A DNA stretch of 64,000 bases from UBA1259 sp964453915 (GTDB lineage Bacteria; Bacillota; Clostridia; Christensenellales; Borkfalkiaceae), in NCBI GenBank assembly GCA_964453915.1, contig CAYVPW010000002.1, forward strand, positions 13,633-77,632, given 5' to 3'. The notes beneath the pieces are model-generated. The model worked only from the letters and a program-made list of their open reading frames with translations. It had not been told where the DNA came from and ran no database searches. The position numbers and the translations under genes were made by a program. How positions within the stretch are numbered: the stretch's first letter is position 1; each line of letters starts with the position of its first letter. This document shows positions 26,423 through 35,838 of the stretch, piece by piece.

Positions 26423-27730
26423 ATGGAAGTAGAATTTAGCAATCTAATTTCAAAAGGTCAAACGCTTGCCGTGGCGGTTTCCGGCGGAAGTGATTCTATG
26501 GCGCTTTTGCATTATACACACTATAACGCAAAAAAACTAGGCATTAAGGTTGTTGCGCTAAACGTAGAACACGGAATTCGCGGTGAAGCGTCGATTTCCG
26601 ACACGGAGTTTGTAAAGGACTATTGCTTAAAAAACGGCATACCCGTTATAACATATTCCGTGGACAGTATAAAAAATTCCAAAGAAGAAAAACTTTCTTT
26701 AGAAGAATCCGCAAGGAACCTTAGATACAAATGTTTTTTTGACGCAATAGATAGCGGCAAATGCAACGTTGTTGCCACTGCTCACCATAGAAGCGACAAC
26801 GTTGAATCCGTTTTACTAAACCTGTTTCGCGGAACGGGGCTAAAAGGTCTTGGCGGAATTTCCGCTAATTATCAGGGTAAAATAATACGCCCCTTTCTTT
26901 ATACTTCTAAATCGGAAATAGAAAATTATATAAAAGAGAACTCTATCCCGTTTATTACGGACGAAAGCAACTTTTGCGACGATTATACCCGAAATTTTTT
27001 GCGCTTAAACGTTATTCCAAAGATTAAAGAAATTTTTCCGGAAATGGAAAAAAGTGTTTCTAGATTTTCCGCAATCGCTAAAGAAGAAGACGAATATTTA
27101 GATAAAATAGCACGTTCGGCAATAACAATCTCAAAAAACGCCGTAGAAATAAGTCTTCCGTTAGACAATGCAATACTGTCTAGAACAGCGGTTATAGCGC
27201 TAAAAGCCTTGGGGATAGAAAAAGACTGGGAAAAAGCGCACGTAGATGCGGTTTGTGAGTTGAAAGATAAACCTAACGGCACTAAGATTTGTTTGCCGCA
27301 AAATGTTTTTGCAATAAAAGAATATACCAAAATAACCGTATATAAGCAAGAGAAAACAAAGTTTAACGACACCCCGTTTTTTATCGGAGAATTATCGACA
27401 AACAACGTAAAAATCTCTATAACAAAAGTCCCGTTGTTGGGCACGGACCTAAAAAGCGGATTATATGCCGATGCAGATAAAATACCTGACACCGCAAAGA
27501 TACGTTTAAAAACAGACGGTGATACTTTTACAAAATTCGGCGGCGGGACTAAAAAGCTGTGCGACTATTTGACAGATAAAAAAATTCCACAAAGAATTAG
27601 AGACACCTTGCCGATTATTGCAGAAGGAAAAGACGTTTTGGTAGTATTCGGCGTCGCTATTTCGGACAAGATAAAAGTGGACGAAAATACAAAATATTTA
27701 TTAAAATTTACTTACGAGGAAATAAAATGA
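26423..27730 (+). CDS. tilS: tRNA(Ile)-lysidine synthase
   Basis: 435 residues. The PP-loop SGGSDSMALLHY near the N-terminus and the ATAHHRSDNVESVLLNLFRG segment are diagnostic. TilS converts C34 of the CAT-anticodon tRNA-Ile to lysidine. The C-terminal substrate-binding domains are present, so length is normal. Its last codon overlaps the hpt start (ATGA), as is usual in the tilS-hpt-ftsH arrangement; here ftsH has moved to 50 kb. Confidence 0.95.
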   Translation: MEVEFSNLISKGQTLAVAVSGGSDSMALLHYTHYNAKKLGIKVVALNVEHGIRGEASISDTEFVKDYCLKNGIPVITYSVDSIKNSKEEKLSLEESARNLRYKCFFDAIDSGKCNVVATAHHRSDNVESVLLNLFRGTGLKGLGGISANYQGKIIRPFLYTSKSEIENYIKENSIPFITDESNFCDDYTRNFLRLNVIPKIKEIFPEMEKSVSRFSAIAKEEDEYLDKIARSAITISKNAVEISLPLDNAILSRTAVIALKALGIEKDWEKAHVDAVCELKDKPNGTKICLPQNVFAIKEYTKITVYKQEKTKFNDTPFFIGELSTNNVKISITKVPLLGTDLKSGLYADADKIPDTAKIRLKTDGDTFTKFGGGTKKLCDYLTDKKIPQRIRDTLPIIAEGKDVLVVFGVAISDKIKVDENTKYLLKFTYEEIK

Positions 27731-28272
27731 AAAAACTTAAAGTCGTTTTATCCGAAAAACAAATTCAAGAGAGAGTTGCCGAACTAGGCAAACAAATTAC
27801 CGCAGATTATAAAGGCAAACGCCCTGTAATTATCTGCATGCTAAAAGGTGCAGTCGTTTTCTTTTCGGATTTAATAAGAAACTTAGACGTTCCCCTTTCA
27901 ATGGAATTCGTTAGACTTTCTAGTTATAGGAACGGAACTTCTAGCGGCGAAATGCAAATAATAAACGACCTTAACGTAGACGTAAACGGAAAGGATGTTT
28001 TGATTGTTGAAGACGTTGTTGACAGCGGTAAAACGCTTTCTTTCTTTATAGACCTTGTTAAAAAGCAAAACCCCGCTTCCGTAAAAATTTGTGCGTTTTT
28101 AGATAAACCGGAAAGACGCACCGTAAACGTAGACGTAGATTACGTTGGTTTTAGAGTTGAATGCGGCTTTGTTATCGGCTACGGACTAGACTATGCCGAA
28201 AGTTTTAGAGAACTCCCCTTCCTTGCGGAAATACAATCTACCGAAGAACTAAACGACTTTTACGATTGCTAA
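27727..28272 (+). CDS. hpt: Hypoxanthine phosphoribosyltransferase
   Basis: 181 residues, with the PRPP-binding motif VLIVEDVVDSGKTLSF and the loop near LSSYRNGTSSGEM. Salvages hypoxanthine/guanine to IMP/GMP. GAGGAA RBS lies inside tilS, and the genes are translationally coupled. Confidence 0.96.
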   Translation: MKKLKVVLSEKQIQERVAELGKQITADYKGKRPVIICMLKGAVVFFSDLIRNLDVPLSMEFVRLSSYRNGTSSGEMQIINDLNVDVNGKDVLIVEDVVDSGKTLSFFIDLVKKQNPASVKICAFLDKPERRTVNVDVDYVGFRVECGFVIGYGLDYAESFRELPFLAEIQSTEELNDFYDC

Positions 28273-28332
28273 TATATAACAAATTTTAAACTAAAACGGT
28301 TGAAATATTTACAGCAATTATTTATTAAAAAT

Positions 28333-28373
28333 AAAAAGCGGTATGCTAAAAGTTTTTAGCATACCGCTTTTTT
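28333..28373. terminator. Bidirectional terminator between hpt and maf
   Basis: A 19-bp stem AAAAAGCGGTATGCTAAAA with its complement, separated by GT; convergent genes on either side. Confidence 0.95.
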
Positions 28374-28375
28374 GT

Positions 28376-28939
28376 TTACTCATTTCTCAACAGTTTTTTT
28401 AATAAAGGACAAACTTCTTCAGTAGGAAGACCTACTATGTTATCAAAACTTCCGTTATAACTTTCTACAAGCGGAAATTCGTCTTGGATGCCGTACGCTC
28501 CCGCCTTATCTAGCGGAGAACCCGTGGCGACGTATTCTTTTATTAAATCTTCGCTTAACAAATTAAATTTCACCTCAGTTTTTAAGCAAGACGTTATTTC
28601 TATGCCGTATCCTATTACCGAATATCCCGTAATCACCGAATGAGTTTTGCCGGAAAGGCTTTTTAGCATTTTTACTGCTTGCTCTTCGCTTTTCGGTTTT
28701 CCTAAAATAGCCCCGTTTAAATCGACAACGGTATCTGCGCCCAAAACTATTGCTAAATTATCTTTTAAGCTCTCAAATACGGCTTTAGCCTTGCCCTCCG
28801 CATTATATTTTGCTATTTGCTCCGAAGTTCCGTCAATATTTTTTTCGCAAAAATCACTCGATTTTACCGCAAACTCCAGTCCTGCTTTAGTTAAAAGTTC
28901 TTTTCTTCTCGGAGAATTGCTTGCAAGGATAAGTTTCAT
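28376..28939 (-). CDS. maf: Maf-family nucleoside triphosphate pyrophosphatase
   Basis: 187 residues. The Maf signature ASNSPRRKELL opens the protein; the catalytic Asp lies in VLGADTVVDL and a conserved SGKTHSVITGYSV block follows. Members hydrolyse dTTP/UTP or modified nucleotides. The start overlaps the recF stop by 4 bases (ATGA). Confidence 0.94.
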   Translation of the reverse strand: MKLILASNSPRRKELLTKAGLEFAVKSSDFCEKNIDGTSEQIAKYNAEGKAKAVFESLKDNLAIVLGADTVVDLNGAILGKPKSEEQAVKMLKSLSGKTHSVITGYSVIGYGIEITSCLKTEVKFNLLSEDLIKEYVATGSPLDKAGAYGIQDEFPLVESYNGSFDNIVGLPTEEVCPLLKKLLRNE

Positions 28940-30021
28940 TTTATTCTCCCCTTTTCTATCACAAACTTCTTTACCGTTTTATTTCTAAAAACGGTTCTGT
29001 CTATTCCCGTCGCCGTAAATATAGTTTGTAAATGTTCCACGCCGTTAATAAGTTTTCTTTGCCTTTTTTTATCTAATTCTGATAAAACGTCGTCCAAAAT
29101 AAGTATCGGATATTCTCCGAACCGTTTATTAAACGTTTCCGTTTCCGCAAGTTTTAGAGAAAGTGCAACCGTTCTTTGTTGCCCTTGAGACGCATAAATT
29201 CTTGCATCCATACCGTCCAAAATAAATTTAATATCGTCTCTGTGCGGACCTATCGTGGTATACCCTAATCGCATATCCTTTTCTAAAACGGTTTTCAAAT
29301 CTTCTTTTAGGGCATAGGCAATTTCTTCTTCGCTACCCGTATACCCGCTTTCCGTCTTCATTTTAAGCGTTTCTTTTCCGCCGGAAAGGTATGCGTGTTT
29401 TTCTTCCGCTATACCGGAAATCTCCGCTAAAAATTCGTTTCTAGATTTTATTATCACCGCCGCTTCTTTGCATAACTGCACGTCCCACACGGGAAGGGTT
29501 TCTCTAATTATACTCTCTCTGTCCTTTAATAAATTGTTTCTTTGCTCTAAAATTTTATTGTATCTTGCCAAAGCGTAAAAATACGCCTTAGACATTTGCG
29601 ACAAAGAAATATTTAAAAATCTTCTTCTGTCTTCCGGACTTTCTTGAACGAGTTTTAATTCCGAAGGATTAAAAAACACACTGTGAATATTGCCTAAAAT
29701 TTCCCCTATTCTTAAAACTTGCATTCCGTTTACAAAAACGCTTTTTTTATCGTTTTTATTAAAGTTTATCTTTACCGAAACGTCCCCGTATCCGCCAACT
29801 GCCGTTCCGCAAATCTCTGCTTTTTCGCATCCGTTTCTAACTACTATTTTATCTCTGTTAGCGCGCGGAGAATACCCCGTACAAAGGAAAAAAATCGCTT
29901 CTGCGGCATTTGTTTTTCCCTGCGCGTTTTCGCCTGTCAATAAATTTATTCCGTTTTCAAACTCAAAATTTTCTTGCTCGTAGTTGCGAAAATCTTTGAG
30001 TGCAAGATTTTTTATGTACAT
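28936..30021 (-). CDS. recF: DNA replication and repair protein RecF
   Basis: 361 residues, SMC-like. Walker A is TGENAQGKTNAAEAI, the ABC signature YASQGQQRTVALSL, Walker B PILILDDVLSELD. RecF loads RecA at gaps via RecOR. It is divergent from dnaA, whereas in many Bacillota it follows dnaN in the same direction; dnaN is not in this window. Confidence 0.95.
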   Translation of the reverse strand: MYIKNLALKDFRNYEQENFEFENGINLLTGENAQGKTNAAEAIFFLCTGYSPRANRDKIVVRNGCEKAEICGTAVGGYGDVSVKINFNKNDKKSVFVNGMQVLRIGEILGNIHSVFFNPSELKLVQESPEDRRRFLNISLSQMSKAYFYALARYNKILEQRNNLLKDRESIIRETLPVWDVQLCKEAAVIIKSRNEFLAEISGIAEEKHAYLSGGKETLKMKTESGYTGSEEEIAYALKEDLKTVLEKDMRLGYTTIGPHRDDIKFILDGMDARIYASQGQQRTVALSLKLAETETFNKRFGEYPILILDDVLSELDKKRQRKLINGVEHLQTIFTATGIDRTVFRNKTVKKFVIEKGRIK

Positions 30022-30175
30022 AAGTTTTTTAAAATTTAAAAAATTCGTCCTTTTGACTTTATTTTATTTTTAATTTATTGTATAATTAAAGCCCTAATAA
30101 AAAACAAAATATTTGCTATACGACAATTATATATTGTTTTTGCACTAAAAGCAACTGATAAAAGGAAAAGATAAA
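30022..30175. other. Intergenic region between recF and dnaA
   Basis: 154 AT-rich bases containing a plus-strand TATAAT at 30081-30086 with a poorly spaced TTGACT (30053-30058). I see no cluster of TTATCCACA DnaA boxes. Confidence 0.5.
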
Positions 30176-31510
30176 ATGGAAAGTTATGAGATTTTATGGA
30201 AAACCACCCTTCCCGAACTTGAAAAAACGGTAAGTTCTATGGCGTATATTACCTACGTTTCTATGCTTAAACCCGTAGATATTTTAAATAACAAACTCGT
30301 GCTTATAACCGAAAACCAACTTTTTGCGGATACCATTAACATAAGACTTAGAGAAGAAATGATAGACGCACTTAAAAAAAGCAATTCCGAAATTACCGAT
30401 TTTATCGTTTACGTGGCAAAAGACAAAAAAGAATACGAAGAAAACTTTGGCGAAAAGCTAAAAGAAAAGGTAGAAATTCCCGGTTCTCCCATAAACCCCA
30501 AGTTTACTTTCGATTCTTTCGTTGTCGGTTCTTCTAACGAATTTATTTACGCTGCCGCAAAAGCCGTTGCGGACGCTCCCGGAGAAGCTTATAACCCGTT
30601 GTTTATTCACGGCGGAACGGGGCTTGGAAAAACCCACATTCTTATGGCGATAGCAAACCACCTAAAAAGATATAAGCCAAACACCACCGTTTTATACGCT
30701 ACTTGCGAGCAGTTTACCAACCAGTTTATAGAAAGCATTAGCAAAGGCAAAAATTCCGATGCGGATTTTAGAAAAAAATATAGAAATATAGACGTTTTGC
30801 TTATAGACGACGTTCAGTTTTTGGCAAAAAAACAGGGAATTCAAACTGAATTCTTCCATACCTTTAACGAACTGGTAATGCAAAACAAACAAATTGTTTT
30901 AACCAGCGACCGCCCTCCCAAAGAAATTGAAGTTTTAGAAGAAAGGCTTCGCACACGTTTTGAAGGCGGACTTTTGGCGGACGTTCAACCGCCGGACTTA
31001 GAAACCAGAATCGCTATTTTAAGAAAGAAAAGCGAAGAGCAAAAAAGTTTGGTAGATATAAAAGTTTTACAGTATATTGCGGAATCTTCCGACGGGGATA
31101 TCCGTTCTTTGATAGGTAAACTTACAAAGGTTATTTTTGCTTCTAAACTTCACGAACGCCCCGTTACGATAGACCTAGTTAACGAAGCGCTTAAAGAATC
31201 TGCAAGCGAAGTTCAAGAAGAACTTAAAGCGGACGATATTATAGACTGCGTTTGTGCTTTTTATAAAGTGGGCAGAAACGATATTTTGGGCAAAAAGAAA
31301 AACAGAGAGTTTGTTGAACCAAGGCAAATTTGCACATACCTTATCACAGATATGATGACTTTGCCCCTTGTCACTATAGGTCAAAAAATGGGCGGAAGGG
31401 ACCACGCAACGGTTATTTATGCAAGGGATAAAATAGCCGAGCAAATGAAAACGGACAGCAAACTTGCAACTGAAATAAACGATATTAAAAACAGAATTTT
31501 GAAAAAATAG
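30176..31510 (+). CDS. dnaA: Chromosomal replication initiator DnaA
   Basis: 444 residues. Domain I is at the N-terminus and domain II is short; AAA+ domain III has Walker A HGGTGLGKTHILM and Walker B VLLIDDVQFL; domain IV carries the DNA-binding signature GGRDHATVIYARDK. RBS AAAGGAAAAG. The following gene is mnmG, 10 bases away, instead of the usual dnaN. Confidence 0.97.
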   Translation: MESYEILWKTTLPELEKTVSSMAYITYVSMLKPVDILNNKLVLITENQLFADTINIRLREEMIDALKKSNSEITDFIVYVAKDKKEYEENFGEKLKEKVEIPGSPINPKFTFDSFVVGSSNEFIYAAAKAVADAPGEAYNPLFIHGGTGLGKTHILMAIANHLKRYKPNTTVLYATCEQFTNQFIESISKGKNSDADFRKKYRNIDVLLIDDVQFLAKKQGIQTEFFHTFNELVMQNKQIVLTSDRPPKEIEVLEERLRTRFEGGLLADVQPPDLETRIAILRKKSEEQKSLVDIKVLQYIAESSDGDIRSLIGKLTKVIFASKLHERPVTIDLVNEALKESASEVQEELKADDIIDCVCAFYKVGRNDILGKKKNREFVEPRQICTYLITDMMTLPLVTIGQKMGGRDHATVIYARDKIAEQMKTDSKLATEINDIKNRILKK

Positions 31511-31520
31511 AGAAAACGTT

Positions 31521-33377
31521 ATGAACACTTTCAGCGAAGGAAAATTCGATGCGGTAGTGATAGGTGCTGGTCATGCAGGTTGCGAAGCCGCACTTTCACT
31601 TGCCCGCACGGGATTTAAAACGGTTATGCTTACGCTAAATTTAGACAGCATAGCCTTTATGGCGTGCAATCCTTCTATCGGCGGAACGGCAAAAGGACAA
31701 ATCGTTAGAGAAATAGACGCTTTAGGCGGAGAAATGGCGATAAATGCGGATAAAGCGCTTTTGCAAATAAGAACCTTAAACAAAGGAAAGGGCGCAGCCG
31801 TTCAATCTCTTCGTGGACAAGAAGACAAAAATCTTTACCACACATTGATGAAAAAAACGTTGGAATCTACCGAAAACCTTAAAATTTTGCAAGGCGAAGC
31901 GGTGGAAATTTTAACCGACGGAAAAAAGGTCACGGGTGTAAAAACCGCTTTCGGAAGTATTATAGATTGTAAAACCGTAATTATTGCAACGGGCGTTTAC
32001 TTAAACGGAAGCGTTATTGCCGGCGAATGGAAACGCTCTTCCGGCCCTAACGGATTTGCCCCCGCAAACGAACTTACTAAAAACCTTATGGATTTGGGCT
32101 TTGAAGTAAGAAGATTTAAAACGGGCACTCCTGCAAGAGTAGACGGAAAAACCATAGACTACTCTCAATTAGAAATTCAACCGGGTGAAACGGACATATA
32201 TCCGTTCAGCTATATGACGAACGGCGTTCCTACTAAGCAACGCCCGTGTTATTTAACCTACACTAACGAAAAAACTCACGATATAATAAGGGCAAACTTA
32301 CACCGCTCTCCCCTTTATTCCGGTATGATAAAAGGCACGGGGCCCAGATATTGCCCTTCTATAGAAGACAAAGTTGTTAGATTTGCGGATAAAGACCGCC
32401 ACCAACTTTTTATCGAACCGGAAGGTGCGGATACGGACGAGGTTTATATTCAAGGACTATCAACTTCTCTCCCGCACGACGTGCAAAAGGAAATGTATCA
32501 TACCGTAAAAGGGTTGGAAAACTGCGAGATTATGAGATACGCTTATGCTATCGAATACGATTGTATAAATTCGCTAGACCTTTACCCTACTTTGGAATTT
32601 AAAAAAATAGAAGGGATATTTACGGCAGGTCAGATAAACGGAACAAGCGGATACGAAGAAGCCGCCGCCCAAGGTCTTATTGCGGGAATAAACGCTTCTT
32701 TAAAAATGAAAAATCAAGAGCCGATAGTTTTAACGAGAGATTCTTCTTATATCGGTGTTTTAATAGACGATTTGGTGACTAAGGGCACTAACGAGCCGTA
32801 CAGAATGATGACAAGCCGCGCAGAACACCGCCTTGTATTAAGGCAAGATAATCCTGATTTTAGGCTTACGGAAATAGGTAGAAAGGCAGGTCTTGTAAAA
32901 GACGATAGATGGGCTGTTTATCTAAAAAGACAAGAAGATTATAAAAAAGCAACGGAGATAATAAACGCTCCGCACCGTCCTTCTTCTATATACCCTATTT
33001 TAGAAAAACACGGTTTCCCTATGCCTAATTCCGCCGTTTCTTATGCAGACGTTATAAGGCGCGGAATATCCTTAAAGGAAATTATAGCGGAGTTCGACGG
33101 ATTTGACGGAATAGACGGACAAATTTTAGAAACCGTTGAAATAGACGCAAAATACGAAGGCTACCTAAAAAAGGAACAAGAACAAATTGATAAAGCCTTA
33201 AAACTAGAAGAAAAACTTCTCCCGTCGGATATAGACTATTTGTCTATAAACGGGCTAAGGATAGAAGCAAGGCAAAAACTTGATAAAATACGCCCGCAAA
33301 ACCTAGGACAAGCAGGAAGAATTTCCGGAGTTTCCCCTGCGGACGTCGCCGTCCTTATGGTATACTTGAAAAAATAA
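31521..33377 (+). CDS. mnmG: tRNA uridine-5-carboxymethylaminomethyl modification enzyme MnmG (GidA)
   Basis: 618 residues. FAD-binding GAGHAGCEAALSLARTG at the N-terminus, and MnmG signatures GGTAKGQIVREIDALGGEM and GTSGYEEAAAQGL. With MnmE it modifies U34 of several tRNAs. mnmE is not adjacent. It shares a transcript with dnaA (10-base gap) and ends at a terminator. Confidence 0.97.
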   Translation: MNTFSEGKFDAVVIGAGHAGCEAALSLARTGFKTVMLTLNLDSIAFMACNPSIGGTAKGQIVREIDALGGEMAINADKALLQIRTLNKGKGAAVQSLRGQEDKNLYHTLMKKTLESTENLKILQGEAVEILTDGKKVTGVKTAFGSIIDCKTVIIATGVYLNGSVIAGEWKRSSGPNGFAPANELTKNLMDLGFEVRRFKTGTPARVDGKTIDYSQLEIQPGETDIYPFSYMTNGVPTKQRPCYLTYTNEKTHDIIRANLHRSPLYSGMIKGTGPRYCPSIEDKVVRFADKDRHQLFIEPEGADTDEVYIQGLSTSLPHDVQKEMYHTVKGLENCEIMRYAYAIEYDCINSLDLYPTLEFKKIEGIFTAGQINGTSGYEEAAAQGLIAGINASLKMKNQEPIVLTRDSSYIGVLIDDLVTKGTNEPYRMMTSRAEHRLVLRQDNPDFRLTEIGRKAGLVKDDRWAVYLKRQEDYKKATEIINAPHRPSSIYPILEKHGFPMPNSAVSYADVIRRGISLKEIIAEFDGFDGIDGQILETVEIDAKYEGYLKKEQEQIDKALKLEEKLLPSDIDYLSINGLRIEARQKLDKIRPQNLGQAGRISGVSPADVAVLMVYLKK

Positions 33378-33388
33378 TTTTTTATATA

Positions 33389-33417
33389 AAAAAGAGCCTG
33401 AATTTCAGGCTCTTTTT
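33389..33417. terminator. Terminator after mnmG
   Basis: Stem AAAGAGCCTGA/TCAGGCTCTTT with a 3-base loop; it also serves the convergent creatininase-family operon. Confidence 0.88.
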
Positions 33418-33430
33418 ATTTTATGTTTTA

Positions 33431-34171
33431 TTATTTAATTGCTTGCATTAGGTATTCCAAAGATTTCTCAACCATTTCGTTGCCTATCTTTGTGCTTGCC
33501 TCTTTTGCGCTTAAAGTAAACCAGTGTTTAATATCGTCTATACGGTCTAACTTTACGCAGTCCGGATAAAGCGCCATCAAAATAGAGCTTTCATACTTGC
33601 CGGCGTGGTCGTATCCCGTTGCATTTTGCACTTCCGTGCTCATCGTGGGAATAACCTTTATCCAGTTAAAAGGATTGTTTGCGCCTTCTAACTGTTCGTA
33701 GTAGTTAGCGTAGTTTTCAGAACCCCACCAACCTTCGCCTAAAGTTTCTTGCAAATATTCCATCGTTGCCCTTTTTGCCGCAGTGCGATAGCAAAGCGTC
33801 ATAGGCATTTCGCTTTCTTGCTCGAATTGATGGTGTATTACAACGTAAATATTTTTGTGCCCTGCATATAAAAGACTTTTAAACACGTAATATACGTAGT
33901 CTTCAAACGCACGTTCCGGAATATGAACCGTGCCGCTTTTCTTATCACCTACCGCATAACTGGAAGGACTGTAAGAAATAGTGGGAGCAATCATAATCTC
34001 TTTCTTTTCGGCAAGTTTTTTAATCAAACCTTCCGCAACTAAAGTATCACACCCGTAAGAACAATGCGGTCCGTGATACTCAACGGTTCCGCCTACTATT
34101 ACTAGCGGAATATTATGTTCTTTAACGTAATCGGTTTCCCTAGGAAAACTGTGGTCTAAAACAAAACTCAT
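33431..34171 (-). CDS. Creatininase-family amidohydrolase
   Basis: 246 residues of the creatininase family (PF02633). The N-terminal metal motif is retained: E31-x-H33-GPH and D42 (GGTVEYHGPHCSYGCDTL). The second motif, normally NGHxxN, is IHHQFEQE (H113, H114, E117), so that half of the metal site is altered. The family includes creatininase, mycofactocin MftE and other cyclic amide hydrolases. It is third in an operon with a transducer-family protein and a creatinase-like M24 protein, which raises the possibility of creatinine-like substrate use. RBS AAAGGAG. Confidence 0.82.
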   Translation of the reverse strand: MSFVLDHSFPRETDYVKEHNIPLVIVGGTVEYHGPHCSYGCDTLVAEGLIKKLAEKKEIMIAPTISYSPSSYAVGDKKSGTVHIPERAFEDYVYYVFKSLLYAGHKNIYVVIHHQFEQESEMPMTLCYRTAAKRATMEYLQETLGEGWWGSENYANYYEQLEGANNPFNWIKVIPTMSTEVQNATGYDHAGKYESSILMALYPDCVKLDRIDDIKHWFTLSAKEASTKIGNEMVEKSLEYLMQAIK

Positions 34172-34185
34172 ATTATCTCCTTTAA

Positions 34186-34548
34186 TTAAAACGCCATAGT
34201 GGTGTAGTAAGCAAGGTTTTGTTGTCTGTTATCAAGTCTGCCGTATTGAACTACGATTTTCGTGTCGGAAACAAGTTTCATTGCATATTGCATTTCTTTT
34301 TCAACTTCGTATCCGCACATATCGTTTACGTTGTTCATTCTAAAACATCTTACAGATTGAGGTTTTACTTCCCAAACGATATTTTCGTATGCGGGCTTGT
34401 CCGTAAAGAACAATTTAACCTTGATTTTTGCGGTTTTATCCGTATCGTTTACTATTACAACGCTTTCGTGCCCTTTAAGCACGCCTTCTCCCTCCGGCGG
34501 AAGTTCGCAATCGGGAATTATCCAAAGTTTTTTTCCAACGCTTTTCAT
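34186..34548 (-). CDS. Sensory rhodopsin transducer family protein (ASRT-like)
   Basis: 120 residues that match the small beta-sandwich family of Anabaena sensory rhodopsin transducer (PF07100): GKKLWIIPDCELPPEGEG at the start and ending in a conserved LDNRQQNLAYYTT segment. No rhodopsin is present; in non-photosynthetic bacteria this family occurs in sugar or small-molecule catabolic operons and may bind ligands or DNA. It starts 2 bases after the M24 gene stop, so translation is probably coupled. Confidence 0.78.
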   Translation of the reverse strand: MKSVGKKLWIIPDCELPPEGEGVLKGHESVVIVNDTDKTAKIKVKLFFTDKPAYENIVWEVKPQSVRCFRMNNVNDMCGYEVEKEMQYAMKLVSDTKIVVQYGRLDNRQQNLAYYTTMAF

Positions 34549-34550
34549 AA

Positions 34551-35723
34551 TTAAAAATCCAACTCAATAATGCCTTTCTTTAAGTAATCGGTGTAGCTTT
34601 CGCAACCGTTTTCTTTTACTGCAATACCCTTTTCCCAACGGCAACCAAAGGTAGGTGCGGAAATAAAGGTGTCTACTTGGAAGGTCATATTCTTTTCTAA
34701 CTTGTAATCGGAAGTGGTTTCCATCCAAGGTGCTTCAACTTCTATCATACCGGTACCGTGGCAAGGTCCGTAAACGTAGTTTTGCTTAAATCCTGCATCT
34801 ACGAATTTTTGATAGAATTTCTTTGCTATATCGCTAGCGAGAACGCCTGCTTTTACTTCGTTGCAAGTCCATTCGTGCATTTGACGGCAGAACTCTACAT
34901 ATTCTCTTCTTTCAGCATCTAACTTGCCCATAATAACCGGCAAACCGATTGCAGGAGAATATCCGTCTATCTTTGCGGAAAGGTTTAATTGAACGATATC
35001 GCCCTTGTTAATTTCTCTGTATCTGGAACGGGAAATTGCTTGACGGGTGCTTGCTTCGGAGAAAACATACATGGGAAGACCTTCGTATTCCGCACCGTTT
35101 TCGTAAATTACTCTTTGAGCAATACCTACCATTTGAAGTTCGGTCACGCCCGGGCGTAAATTCTTTATTACTTCGTCCGTAGCAAGTTCTACTATACGGA
35201 AACCTTCTTTGATACAAGCAAGTTCGTTTTCGCTCTTTATCTTTCTAAGGTTTACCATAATATCGTTGCACTTAACGATTTCTGCCTTGGGATAACTTTC
35301 TTTTAAGCCTTCGATAATGGGAAGAGTACATTCAACGTAGCTGCCCAAACCGATTTTAATGTTTTCGCCGGTCACGCCGATTGCCTTAAACACGTCCGTA
35401 AACTTGCTTGCGGTAAGTTCGGGATATGCAGGGTCTGCACTTTCTCTAAATTCTTTTAATACGAAAACCTTTTCGATTTTTCCGAAGTCTTTTCCGAAAA
35501 TTTCGGATTCGGGTCCAACGATAAGCGCTGCGTCTCCGTTTGCGGAAATAGCAACACCCGCTCTTTCAAACAACGGCCAAAAACCGGAAAAATATCTTGC
35601 GTTTGCATAGTCGCTTTCAGTAGACGTCACTAACATTACGTCTAAATTTCTTTCTCTAATAAGCTTTGCAGCTTTTTGAATTCTTTCCTTATATTCGTAA
35701 TCGGGAATACATATTCTTTGCAT
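34551..35723 (-). CDS. M24-family protein, creatinase-like (metal ligands lost)
   Basis: 390 residues with the creatinase N-terminal domain (1-155) and a pita-bread M24 domain (165-390). In M24 peptidases two Asp residues bind metals; here the first is Asn247 (GDIVQLNLSAKIDGY) and the second position falls in SPAI. The third ligand region has H322 (GPCHGTG). Loss of the Asp pair with an LN motif is also what I recall of true, metal-free creatinase, so an amidinohydrolase-type reaction is as likely as Xaa-Pro peptidase activity. First gene of the operon; RBS AAGGAG. Confidence 0.78.
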   Translation of the reverse strand: MQRICIPDYEYKERIQKAAKLIRERNLDVMLVTSTESDYANARYFSGFWPLFERAGVAISANGDAALIVGPESEIFGKDFGKIEKVFVLKEFRESADPAYPELTASKFTDVFKAIGVTGENIKIGLGSYVECTLPIIEGLKESYPKAEIVKCNDIMVNLRKIKSENELACIKEGFRIVELATDEVIKNLRPGVTELQMVGIAQRVIYENGAEYEGLPMYVFSEASTRQAISRSRYREINKGDIVQLNLSAKIDGYSPAIGLPVIMGKLDAERREYVEFCRQMHEWTCNEVKAGVLASDIAKKFYQKFVDAGFKQNYVYGPCHGTGMIEVEAPWMETTSDYKLEKNMTFQVDTFISAPTFGCRWEKGIAVKENGCESYTDYLKKGIIELDF

Positions 35724-35753
35724 TGTTTTTTTCTCCTTTACCTTTTTTATTTG

Positions 35754-35782
35754 ATTATACTACCTTTTTATAAAAATGTCTT
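35754..35782 (-). promoter_or_regulatory. Promoter of the M24-ASRT-creatininase operon
   Basis: Minus strand AAGACA (35777-35782), 17-base spacer, TATAAT (35754-35759). It overlaps the divergent AraC promoter by the -35 boxes, so activator binding between them could switch both. Confidence 0.6.
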
Positions 35783-35809
35783 TACTTTTTTATAAATATT
35801 TGGTACAAT
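35781..35809 (+). promoter_or_regulatory. Promoter of the araC-type gene
   Basis: TTTACT (35781-35786), 17-base spacer, TACAAT (35804-35809), about 23 bases of leader. Confidence 0.6.
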
Positions 35810-35838
35810 TTTTACAAATATTTATTTAGGTCAAAACT

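Noticed and set aside
30022..30175. oriC at the dnaA promoter region
   Set aside because: Only 154 bases and no DnaA-box cluster; parS sites and the divergent layout point to 52.4-54.1 kb instead.
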